This document shows, in pieces, positions 1 to 59,079 of a stretch of 64,000 nt of DNA (positions are counted from its first letter, which is position 1; every line of letters starts with the position of its first letter). Source of the DNA: Cristatella mucedo. Its lineage: Eukaryota; Bryozoa; Phylactolaemata; Cristatellidae. The notes under the pieces are model-generated. The model did not search any database and was not told the DNA's origin. It was given only the letters and a program-made list of their open reading frames with translations. The position numbers and the translations under genes were made by a program. The stretch is from contig WPIO01000058.1 of NCBI GenBank assembly GCA_009760855.2, positions 2,406,001 through 2,470,000 of the forward strand. The letters are read 5' to 3'.

Positions 1-2
1 TC

Positions 3-257
3 GCTAAAATATTTGTTTGTGAAAGGCTGTTACTGATTGTAGGAGACTTCAATATTCACGTTGACCATCCTAGCCACAGCCATGTCCACTCATTTCTCAA
101 CTGTCTGGAGAATTTTGGTTCGCTCAAACATGTTAATCATACCACCCACGTCGGTGGCCATATCCTAGATCTCGTGATCACTAAGGATGTCCTCCCCACT
201 GACCTTGTGGTGTGCCCACTGACCCTCTCAGATCATTCATTGTTCGGTCTCGTTTAG
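3..257 (+). pseudogene. LINE endonuclease fragment (EEP domain)
   Basis: The frame starting at base 3 reads an apurinic-endonuclease-like segment with LIVGDFNIHVDH, ILDLVITKD and LSDHSLFG, the catalytic GDFN and SDH motifs of CR1/L2-type LINEs. It ends at a stop at 255-257 and is truncated by the window edge. Confidence 0.8.
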
Positions 258-890
258 TGTTCCTGCTCCCTTGTACGTACAGGGTAATGTCGAACTTGTC
301 AAGCGACGTAACTTACAAAACATTGACATAGACAAGTTTTTAAAATCTATTTATGATGCAGGTCTTCTTGATCTGCATTCAGACTCGACCGGCAGTCTTG
401 ATACCCTCACTGATGCAATGAACATGACACTCAGGAATGCTCTTGACAAGCATGTAATGTAACGTATCCCCGTCTGTAACTCCACAAAGTCATAAAGACT
501 GCTAGATCGCCACAAGGATCTAACTGTGATACCGACCTGGGGTGGCTAAGGATGCAGTTGGTGGCCGTCAGAAGCAGTTTTGGATTGTGAATCTGTGATA
601 CCACTATGTTCTTATAGAAGATAGACTTGTCCTTAGCTAGAATGGATTACCAAGACATACAAAAGTCCTTGTATTGCAGTCGATGGACACCCAGCTCTAA
701 TCTTTTGTATGTTTTAAGACTTCTGTTACATTTTGTAGAAAATGTACATAGAAAAAACGTAACAGTAAAAACTATAAACTAGTTGAAACTTGGAAGGGTC
801 GTAAATTGTATTAGCGATTCGTTGCCATATAAGCTGAATTAATAAATGCAGATTTTGGCAATCAGTTGAAAATGGCTTTGAAGCTTCGAT
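258..890 (+). mobile_element. Degenerate LINE remainder with LINE-A 3' tail piece
   Basis: 271-462 stays open and may be the continuation of the LINE after the endonuclease, but I cannot assign motifs. Positions ~453-505 match the LINE-A 3' end in reverse (catgtaatgtaacg, then the stretch ending in aaagact). Little can be read after 520. Confidence 0.45.
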
Positions 891-892
891 AA

Positions 893-894
<2 letters not shown>

Positions 895-976
<82 letters not shown>

Positions 977-985
977 AGGGAGAAG
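895..985. repeat. (AG)n microsatellite
   Basis: About 80 bp of pure AG followed by GGGA repeats, directly upstream of a GT tract. Confidence 0.95.
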
Positions 986-1006
986 AGAAATTAGTACTTC
1001 TTGGTG

Positions 1007-1147
<141 letters not shown>

Positions 1148-1309
1148 CGCGAGTATTCAAATGCATGCATGTGTGCACGTTTGTGTGTGTGTGTATTTCT
1201 TAACCTCCAGGTTTTTATGCCTAAGGTATGTCATGCAGCACTACGGTACTTCACGATGTCAGTGTTGTGCACTCAATAATTTACACACACAAACACTTAT
1301 CTGCCATAG

Positions 1310-48923
<47,614 letters not shown>

Positions 48924-49365
48924 GTCCGTGCGTCGTGCGACCACGTGGCGGGGGGGGGGGGGGGGGTTGAGCCACCGACGGCAGTCTGAGCAGTCTGAGC
49001 AGTCAGCAGCTGTCTGAGCTCCCTGAGCAGCGGTTTTGCTGGCAGCCTCCGTTGAAGCTTGCTATCGAGCGACATGACTGCCGGAGGGGACCTCCTCGTA
49101 GTCTCTCGATCTCTCTTGCACAGCCTGCTCTGTTCTATCAGATGCAATGACTTGCTGCTGCTGCTGTGGCGGTGCTTTCTCTCTATTTCGCATTTATTTT
49201 GTATTTCCCGTTTGCTAAAACGTGTGAGATGCGATTTATTTTTTGTTTCGCGATTTTAAATGAGCAACAGCCAAATCGCCAGCTCACTGAAAAGCAATTC
49301 AGCTTGGCTAGCACTCCATCAAAACCGTAGCGGCTAAGTATGTAATAAAGGTAATTATTGACCCC
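48924..49365 (+). other. Probable 3' UTR with AATAAA poly(A) signal
   Basis: It follows the stop codon, has no further open frame and contains AATAAA at 49344-49349. A run of 17 G (48950-48966) sits near its start. The cleavage site is inferred to be shortly after the signal. Confidence 0.55.
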
Positions 49366-51660
49366 TTAAGAGATTTCTTGCAGCTAATCAACTTAAGAAT
49401 CTGCTGTCGATTATCAAGCTTTCAGGGAAAGAGTCAGCTGCAAATCGACAGCTTGATTTGCTTGCCAGCGATCTAAGGTACAGATGAAGCATCAGCAGGC
49501 CTTACGTTTTGTAGACGTTACAGAAACAAAACAGCCCCACGATAAGCACACTCCCAAACAGTCTAATTAGACTGATAAGGGTCTGGCCAACTGGTCTGCT
49601 TTTCCTTAGAATTGGTAAATGGAGGCAGTACTTTCACTGAGAAGTTTTTTGGGGGGAGTCTGGGCTGCAGAACCGACAGGCACACGGGCACCTAACTTAG
49701 TTTTGATGTAGCCGGTTTCTCTTAGCCTTTCATGGTGACCATGAATGCCAGCCATCGATCGTTTGGCATGCGAGTAATGATTGTCGTGGACCAGTCCGGA
49801 TTCCACATGCAGACCGCACGAGTTTTCCTAGCCTACTACCAGGAAGTATGTGTGCCATTGCTCATCTTTTCCAAAGTTGAGGGGCAGGCTTCGCCCAGCC
49901 GGGTGTAATCCAGCCGGCCTTGTCACAGTTAAATCTCACGCCAGGCTCATGAACCCTACTTGGGTGCCTTCCATTGTGTATCCTCTGAATGTCGCCGGAT
50001 TCTGCTTGCACGATCTTGTGCTGCAGCACAGGAAATGTCTGACCTCAATCCTTGGACCAATAGCCGACGCTTGATTTTGCAATTTGTTCAATAGCACCCT
50101 CTTGATGGTGCAAGAAAAGTATCTGCTCCTACGAAGATAGCTTCTCAATACTATGGTCCGCTGGAGTGGAAAACCTTTCTTTGGCATCATATAATTGAAA
50201 AGTCCTCACGAATTGAAATCCTGCATAGTTTGTGACCCTTTCGCTTCAGCAGTGTACAATAATGTAATTGTGACCACGAACAAGTTAGAAGGATTATCCG
50301 AAGCGGACAAACCTGCTAATAAAATTATATTACTTGCCGGACGCCCAGCGAGGTTGGGCTCTTATCTCAACTTCATTGGGCCGCTGCGACCGTTCTTTAG
50401 AGAGGGTGTCTTTATTACAATACCAGGTTCCTGAAGAGCGATCGATAACAACACTTCTTCTTGCCTTTTTGGCTTCTGCTTGGCTCTGGTGTTTCCTCAA
50501 ATCAAGCCGGGCCTTTTTCTTAGTAAATATTCAGTTAAGTTCAAATTAGCGAAGGAGTTTCTCCATACTCACACTAACACAGAGCGTGAAATTACTTTAA
50601 TTCCCGATGGTACTTAAATGATCTCTCTTAACTAAGTGTGATGAAGAGCACTTTTGGATAAAGCAGAAAAGGTCTTGGAAGAGTTTTCTAGAAGATTTGG
50701 CTTGTCTTTTAAGTCATTGAGATTTTCATGCTTGAAAGAAGCAGCCTCCACCAGACGAAGATGACTGTGATGCCGCGTAAAAGTATTCATGCGGGAAAGC
50801 TTCTGAATATACGGCAAGCATGATTTAGCGTCGTATGGGGTGTCTATTGTGAGTAAATATCTAGCATATCGCACATCATGTCAGTACGTTTTCTTGCCTC
50901 GAAGATAGTGGTCTGTCATTGAGGCACTCTCTCCGTTCACGATTGGCAGATTAATTGTACCTGATTCAAAAGAAATTTCACAGCAATGTGCTCATTTATA
51001 GCGATACAAAAACATCTTGAAACCAGAAGAATACTTTAGATTCTCTGAAGAAACTGAAATGCAATTTTTGAGTGACAGTATTTGACTGAAAAACGAGACC
51101 TTGACTTTTACAGGTCATCGGCAGGTCATCATAGCAGTTATGGTTACATCAAAAGATCGCTCGTGTTACCCTTGTGGTTATTGCCAATTTTCACGCCGTT
51201 CGTTCAATTAGTATTTGAGAAATATCAATAAATGTGCTGTGAGGGAGATATATCCTATAGGGTGGGGGCATGACTCCCACCCTATCGGAGATTCACCCTT
51301 AAAGGAACGTCCTCGGCCTCGCGGCAGCGATTAGCGCCATTCTTAGATTCCAGCCAACACCGCAAGCATGCTGCATAACAGTATGTATAAGATCGTTCCG
51401 CTGAAATTTTGCGAGTACACTCATAGAACAGATACTTTATTATGTGCAGCTGCCATAAGCAGCTCAACTGAAGTATTGAGTTATTGCACAGCCGAAGCTG
51501 CCCCCTCCTGGCACTCCTGCTCTCTCAGGCAGTAACCGGACGCACTTGCTGCCGAGTAATCAACCGGCAGGCGTAGCTGACGCAAACGATTGTCAGCCTC
51601 AGCTCTGCTGCATTCCTAGCGTGGGCGTCGTCTGGCTAACCATTGTGACTGTCGGCTCCT
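49366..51660. other. Intergenic, mostly unrecognised
   Basis: No assignable gene. Minus-strand frames at 50335-50540 (polar, KKARLDLRKHQSQAEAKKAR) and 50632-50874 look more protein-like than average but have no known domain. A perfect 10-bp-arm hairpin is at 51257-51285. Confidence 0.4.
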
Positions 51661-51845
51661 TAAATAAAATAAATAAATAAATCCTAGCTGATTAAACAGA
51701 CTCTTTTGTATAGCGACAGAAGAGCCTTTATGGCTATCACCACCGCTTGCAGTGGCGATAAAGAATCGCCCACCGCAGGAATCGAACCCACGACCTCGGG
51801 ACCGAGGTCGTGAAAGCAACCGCCTTACCTAGTGTGCCATCACTG
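51661..51845 (-). mobile_element. SINE-1 copy
   Basis: Complete from (TAAA)n tail through body to B and A boxes; near-identical to 36237-36402. Confidence 0.87.
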
Positions 51846-52439
51846 CTCCTTACCCGCACACTGTCTTCTCTTCCGAGGTCCGGGCTGGACAGACGCTCCA
51901 CTTTACTCACTTTTCTTATCACTTCCTGTATCACCCTTGATACAAATCTTTTATGATTCTGTCTCCGAGCATCGTCTTAGATCTAATCCATCCCAACCAC
52001 TAGTAGCGCTGACGTGATTTTATGGCAACCTGTGACATACTATCAATATTGAAGCTTTCCGCTAGCTGAATCTTGCTTGGCTCGGTAAGTAGACCGTAGT
52101 ATGGCATGGCAGGCCAGTTTTGGACGAACGCGCATACATATTAACTTGAAATTGTAAAGGTAAATTTAAACTAAGCTGTCTATTATAGCAAATCAAAATT
52201 GAAGCTTTGGGGGCGTATTTTTTGCGAGGGAAGTAAATTGCAGCTGATGAAAGGGCCGAGCCACGGATGGGCCAAGGAAATTTATTTGTACGAGAATGCA
52301 CACGCATGAGGGCATGAAATTACGTGGGTTAAATTCAAAGACAGTACTGGCCGCATATTTCACTTTTTGTGCTTTGTCGCAAATTTTATTTGGTAAAGTA
52401 AAATTTAGTTTGTATCCACCGAACGCTCTGGAGCTACCG

Positions 52440-52620
52440 TTGCTCGTGCATGCTGACCCTGTGCATGTCACCCCTAACCATGTTATTCATTTTGTTTGTT
52501 TTTCAAGCATGATTTTACTTACCGTGTAATTGCATTTCCCTTTGCAGCAGATGTAAAGCACCTAGAAAGAGATTGAGTTCTCTGAGGGCGCTTTATCAAG
52601 TACATTATTATTATTATGAT
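52440..52620 (+). mobile_element. LINE-B 3' end
   Basis: Contains part of the 3' UTR (catgtcacccctaaccatg), conserved tail and ATT end. Confidence 0.85.
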
Positions 52621-54960
52621 GATAACTAAGAGGATTCGTGGGTAAATTTGTTGAGTTAACAGAAAAACTAGCAGCAAATGAAACATGCAACAGCTACTAT
52701 TATCCATGCAGAAGTTGGCCAGTAAAAAGTTCTCAATTTCGTGAGGCTGCGCACTCAAGGCCACGGGAATAGCTTGGAATTTCAAGTTTATTAACATGCT
52801 CTCGGTCGAAAGTAAAGACCAAAATCCTCTCAGTTGACTACTACTGCACTTCCTCGCCATTTGACTCGTGTGCGTACCGGAGTCCGAAGGCCCGTGGAGT
52901 AATCATTTTGCCTGGAAAATGTGATCCCCTCGATCGGAGTCCAATTCACGTTTCGTGCAGTCCTAGCCTGATCAAGTGAACTTCCGAAAGGCTTTCACGA
53001 ACTAACAACGCGTGATAAGATTAGGATACAGAAAGTGCAGTCGCCACCCCACCGATCTCCCCCCCCCCCCCCGATTATAGCATTATTCATTCGGATGCTG
53101 GGTGGAAGGCTTTCTAGAGTTTATTAGCGAGACCATGCGCACAGCAGAAGCTCAGGATTAGCAATGGCAAGTATAAAAGTAATCCAATCTTCTTAGATTC
53201 CCTTTCAGTAATAAAATCTAGCCAAAACGGGCAGTACGGACATTCGTCAACTATTCTGGAGGAGCTAAAATATGAGCGCGTACGTACAAGCGCCCATCCG
53301 TTTTATTATACAAGAATGCACGTGCACTTGCTAGTCAACTCTATAATAAGCTAGGTTTTATTTACTTAGTCCGTCACAATTCCGTAATTCTTTCGCTAGC
53401 TTATTACCAAATAATCGTGACTACGTAACGCTTGCGCTACCTTATTACATAATAACACATTATTACATAGAGAACCCCATATGAGTTGGGCTAGTTAGTG
53501 AGTATATTACAATTACACAATGTTTTTGCTAACTTATTGCATAATAACGTGTTATTATAAGATTGATTATTACACAACGTCTTGCACCAGAACTTCACAT
53601 GCCTATGAACCTAAAGTTTTTTCAAAGGGTGGAAATGCCATTATAGCAGCTTGCGGTCTCTGCAATATGACCCTCTTTGCATTTGCTGAGTAATTTCCTT
53701 TCTTCCTTAGTTTGATATCGTTTGACCACCCAAAAACGGATATCTATGTATTATTTAATCAACATATTGAACTTAAGATACTTCCACCGTAGTAGAATGG
53801 CAGGAAATGAAATTTCCTTAAAAGTATTGCAATTCAGCGAACCAGTTTCCTTTTCTTTTCGCTCGAATGGTGCATTGTCGCATTGGTGATTTTTCTGCCG
53901 TTTGAACGGCAGCTGTTGCTGGGTGACCCGACAAAAAACATATGACAAAACCGCCCCGAACAAAAACACCTGCTTAAAAAGCAGCCCAAGCCAAATAGCT
54001 CATCAAAACAGTTCAATAGCGTAGATACTTTTGAAGCATCTATGATAAGCAAATAGAGAATTCCTAATGCATACGTAATAGATAAATAACTAATAAATAT
54101 TAAATTGAATTGGGAAAAACTTTTTCTTTAGTATTACTTTATTAAGAGTCGAGTAAGAAAATTTCATTGTAATGAAGATTTAAATATATTTCGGTATCAT
54201 CTCAATTATAATTTAGGTTTCATATTGTGAGCAATTCCACGGAGGCAATTCAGACACTCAATGTTATTGTAGGTGAGACAGGAGTTTGAATGCACGTACT
54301 TCGCTTTCGATGCTTCCTGTTGTCGGTTGCCCGCTTAGAAACGCGTGATATCAATTTTTATTCTGTCCGGTTTCTTTAAAAATTGTCTGCTGAGTTTGAT
54401 TACAGTTTGGTGATGGCAAGCGATGGTCTATTGAAAAGCGCTGAGCGATGAAAGGAAGAAAATAATTTGGCGGCAGACGGAAACAAAAATAAATAATAAA
54501 TGTGGAATAGATTAATTATTTAATTAATAAAATAATCTTGAATTAAAGCCACGCTGACTTCAAAATAGAAAGAGACCAGACAACATGTAGTTAGTTAAAT
54601 TTTCATAAGTTCAGAATGGTAGAGAATATGTTTTACTGTGATAAGTTCTGACGCTGTCACACATCGTTTACTTCCTATTATTTGCGGCGTCGGCAATCTT
54701 CTGACCGTGCGCGGATTATGAAAGTTTTCTTGGATACAATTTGATTTTTAATTTAGTAAGTGTAACCATGGCCGAGTTCGTATCTTCGAATTTTAAGTGT
54801 GGGCTGACTGCATTAGCTATTCTGCTGAATAAAATTGTTCATAAATTTTCACTTTTTAACACGTTTAACAAAACATATTAAAAAAAATTCATTATTGTCA
54901 TGGAATACCATCTATGTTATAGTAGTTAACGGCAATATAACATTCACAAAATTAATATTT
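52621..54960. other. Intergenic, AT-rich
   Basis: No gene found. Holds a 14-bp poly(C) run (53059-53072) and a block of TTATTAC/GTAATAA palindromic repeats (53335-53590). Confidence 0.45.
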
Positions 54961-55124
54961 CTTAATTACTCTTGACGTTTTTCGGGGGTGTTTTGCCGAT
55001 CTTCATCACATTGGGCAGTTTTGTCTGGGCTATTTTGTCAGTGGTTCTTTGTTGGGTGCCCTGTTGCTGCGAGACTTTGACATTATTGCAGTTGTGGGCT
55101 AAACGCTCGGCTTTTCCTGCTTCC

Positions 55125-55332
55125 TCTCTCGGACTTGTTGAAAGCGGTGCGATCTTCACTACCCAGATTGTGGGTTCGAGTACAGCAGTAGGCAATCCTT
55201 TGTTGCCTGCTGCAAGTGGAGTGATAGCCAAGACATCGTCTGTATAGCGACATAAGAGCCTTGACGGATATGCTCAGCCCTTGCAGTTGGCAATAAAGGA
55301 TCGCCCACTGCCAAGGCTCTGCTGCCGCAATA
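55125..55332. mobile_element. Two SINE-1 copies in opposite orientation
   Basis: 55125-55235 is plus (gtgggttcgagtacagcag, then aagtggagtgatagcc). 55236-55332 is minus (tatagcgacataagagcc, then ggatcgcccactgcc). Both lack their tails at the junction. Confidence 0.65.
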
Positions 55333-56493
55333 TCAATGAGGCTGTTAGATCAGACGACTTTTTACTTTACCATCCAGGAAACACACTTGCATCAAGTCTT
55401 AATTTTGCATTTTTTCGTTGCAGCTATTTGTACTTACCAGTGTATTTTAATTCGCCGTTCACTATCTTCCGTCTTCCGGAAACGGAAGCTAATTTTCGCC
55501 TAATCTGCAGCGATTTTTATTTTTCTACTTTTCCCGTCATACATGGCAGGCTGATACCTAGTTTTCTTACATTGTATTCAGAGCCAGGAACGTGCGCTAC
55601 GAGTTAAGATGGGAAGAAGGTAAAGCTTTCTGCAGGCAGTCCTACAGTATCGCGAGAACTAGCCATGCGCCGCACAACACTACATCGTATCGCTGTTATG
55701 TAGTATCGTAGTATTGTAAGGGTGGTCTTAAACTTAGCGCCCGGAAGGTTAAAGAGCGTGTATGCGGTGCAGCAAGCACCGATAGCAGCAAGATTCACTG
55801 ACCTTTCTACAAGATGTTAATCGAATTCACAATACTCTTCGCGAGCAGCACACGTCCGCGAGCCGGAGACGGACCACATGTCCACTCAGACTCCGGGAGC
55901 TGAACGAGAGACCGGTGGGAAAAGATCGCTTCACTGGGTAAGCCATTCACTCACGCCTCCACCCAATCAGCGGTAAGCTCCCGGCCGCAGAGACGTTATG
56001 CACTCCTGCCCTGCCAGGCTAGGGCGGGGCAACGTGGTGGCAACGCTACGCCCTCAGTATCGCCGTACATACATACTATGCACATACTACGTGGTTTCGC
56101 TGTTGGCAGCCGAGAGCTTTTTCCTTAGAAAGTGAAGGGAATTATTGCGAGCCTTTAATGAATAAGCACAGAGTAATACCTTCGTCGATTCTTCTGCGTA
56201 CCGCCGTCAAGCAACGCGAACGAAGAAATAAGCGACGAAGAGCGAAAACGCAGCAGAACGAAACGCGCGCTTCGCCGCAGAGGAGGAGGAGGAGGAGGAG
56301 CCTTGCTGCCAGCACATGTTGAGAAACATGTTTCTGCGCAGCCCTGCATTAGCCTGAGACGAGTTGTGCGCACGAAGAGCGCCAGTGTATCATTTGCTTA
56401 GCGACGTCGAGCTTTCAGGAAAACCACAATCTGCAGCTGTATGCTCAGCTGAACATGAAAGTTGTCCGCTCTTACACTTGCTTACCTAAGTAA
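55333..56493. other. Intergenic, partly CpG-rich
   Basis: No recognised gene. 55840-56420 is CpG-rich and includes a GGA repeat (56280-56300); nature unknown. Confidence 0.35.
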
Positions 56494-58500
56494 TGTAGTG
56501 TATCTCCATCTCTAACTCCACAGAGCTACAATGACAAAGTACGTGTTATGCAGGAGAAGTTGTTATAGCGCACACAGAGCCTACCTACGTAGCTTTCGGT
56601 TCGCATTCGGTAACCGACAGACTTCATCTCGGCGAGGACTTCGGTCTCATGCAGGGATCCCACAATATATCTCACGCGACGAAGAGAAAGGGAAAAACAT
56701 AGTTGAGTCATAGGAGTATTTGAAGTAGTGAGTAGCATGGAAGTAGCAGCTCAGGACGGCTGGAAAGGACTTGTCTTAGTCGGCAGCAGGAGATTAGATG
56801 TCGTTGCCACAGATTGTGGAACTGAGTTCAATAGCCTAGGACCTACAGAGCAAAAGCTTCTATCGCCAATGGTTTTTAAGCGAAGCAATTGAGCAGCTAA
56901 TTCCACGGACTGCTTGCTGACGACCCGAGGAGGCTGCAACTGGTGCAACAGTTCAGCCAGGTATGAGGGAGCCGAGCCGCATTTAAGGTGCCCAGATAGT
57001 TCTCTGAGGGCGCTAAAGCAAAGGTATTATTTTCATTATTAAAACCTTGTTCGGCACCGTAGGAGCTTTACTCTGAATCTTTTTATCAACCGGGAACCAT
57101 CGAAGCTTTTTCAACAGAGGAGAAACGCGGTCAAATCTCTGAGATTTATTTATTAGCCTTGCAGCCATATATGCGTGCTGACACTGTGCATGTCACCCCT
57201 AACCTTGTTATTCATGTTTATCAAGCACGACATTCCTCACCATTCAATCGCAATTCTATTTGCAGCAAATTTAAAGCGCCTAGAAAGAGATTGAGTTCTC
57301 TGAGGGCGCTTTATCAAGTGCATTATTATTATTATTATTACCAGCTGCAGTGGCCTAGTGTCTATTTTCGGCGGTCCAGCCAATTTGGAGCTGCAATAAT
57401 TTAGCCGAGACAGAAATAGGTAGCTGGTTAAGTTTTTTTCAAGCTACCACGGGTGACAGACCCTAGTAGGATCTGCTGTCATGATGTCTTCTTAGTGAAG
57501 CTTTCAAAATGAAGGCTTTTGTTGTTAACGACAACTCCTACATTTCGTGCACTCGGTGACGGTCGCACAACAGTGTCACCTATTAAAAGAGCAAAGTCTT
57601 CTAGGACAGCACATGCTTGAAGTGTCCTATGAAAAGGAGTTCCATTTTATCGTCGTTGGGTTTTTAGGAAAGTTGCCTTGCCAACATCCAGGATCGAATG
57701 TCTTCAAGGCAAGCATTCAATGTATCATTTGCAGCCGCATATTCTGGCGGTCTAAATGACAAATGCAGCTGAGTATCGTCAGCATAAAAGTGGTAACCAA
57801 TTTTATGAATAGATTTCTCCAGAGGTTGAGAATAAATGGAGAACAGCAGATGACCGAGGACGGACCATTGGGACTCCACAAGTATCTGGTATGGTGGACG
57901 AGACCTGACCCACACGAAACTGCTATAACAAGATCGTACAACTTCCATATGAACCACGCCAGATACTCGTCTGCCAGACCGATCGTTGTTCTTATTCGTT
58001 TGAGTAGGATATCATGATCAATTGAGTCGAAGGCAGCTGTGACAGCCCTCCGCACGACCTGCCGTCGGGCTGGGTAGTGCGACCGAGCAACAAGCCTGCT
58101 GGCTCCAACACCAAACACTTCACTCCAAACCACGCCGGCCAGGCCCAGTCTACCCACACTAGAGACAGCTGCCGGCGTCGAAAGATCTAGCCCTCCCTCC
58201 CGTTGTACTCCTTCGGCAGACTTATATTCCATGCATGCGTTGTTTTTCGCACTATCGGGCCATTCATTTTTCGTTCCGAACCCACGCGACAGCTGGCGGC
58301 AGTTTGAGGTAGATGTCCCCACAGATGCCGCCAATGCATGGATTTGGACAGGACAGCCAAGTCATCGTCTGCCCTCCACCACTCGTGAGCCTGCGGCTGC
58401 TTAGGCAGTCTGAGCCCTCGTAAGGTCTCCGCCCAATGCTTGCAGGCTGCAAGAGTTATGTTCCCTCACAGCAGCTAATAAATCCAGCAGGGCCAGGCAG
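56494..58500 (-). mobile_element. LINE-A, long degenerate copy with nested insertions
   Basis: From its ACATT-type terminus through the ORF end (LRLKTIGDRSFCSVGPRL) to RT parts: HFYADDTQLHLSF (57664-57957) and AAFDSIDHDILLKRI (57717-58334). It is frameshifted throughout and cannot be functional. LINE-B tails interrupt it near 56985-57040 and at 57168-57343. Confidence 0.82.
57168..57343 (+). mobile_element. LINE-B 3' end nested inside LINE-A
   Basis: Begins within the 3' UTR (tgctgacactgtgcatgtca) and ends in ATT repeats. LINE-A resumes immediately with accagctgcagtggcctag. Confidence 0.85.
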
Positions 58501-59079
58501 TTACATTATGTTATTGGTGCTACACAGGAAGTCATTGGTTACGTGGAGAGCAGTTTCGGTAGGCCAGTGTCGCTTGAAATCCGACTAAAAAATGTCTGTC
58601 AACTTATTTTTTCAGTTGGTGCTACGTGCTGCCCAGCGACCATCTTTTTAGGAATCTTTGACAAAAAAGGAAGAGGTAAACTGGGCGATAAATAGCCGGG
58701 TTCTCAGAATAAATCCAGGCTTTTTAAGTATCGGTCAAACAATGGCCGATTTGAAAGAATTGGGAGCAACTCCGTTATCGAGATTAGCATTAACAATCTG
58801 AGTAACTGCTGGACAAAGTTTTTCTGCCAGTGACGACCAATGAGTGGACGGAAGTGCAAGATGAGTTCGGGCTCCACATTTGCAAAAGAAAATAGCACAA
58901 GCTACCCTATACAAATAAACTCCCCGAGACGAACTCTCAAGACACACTCAGACGAAGCCACGAGTCTGCGTACGAAAGACTGTACGTTCACATTGGCTGG
59001 CTATACCCGCTAACGCCGCCTACAGGTGTAATGACAGAGGTTCGACGAATTACCACAATCCATTCTATTTAGGCTAAAA
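58501..59079. other. Intergenic, unrecognised
   Basis: No repeat family or coding signal recognised. Confidence 0.4.
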
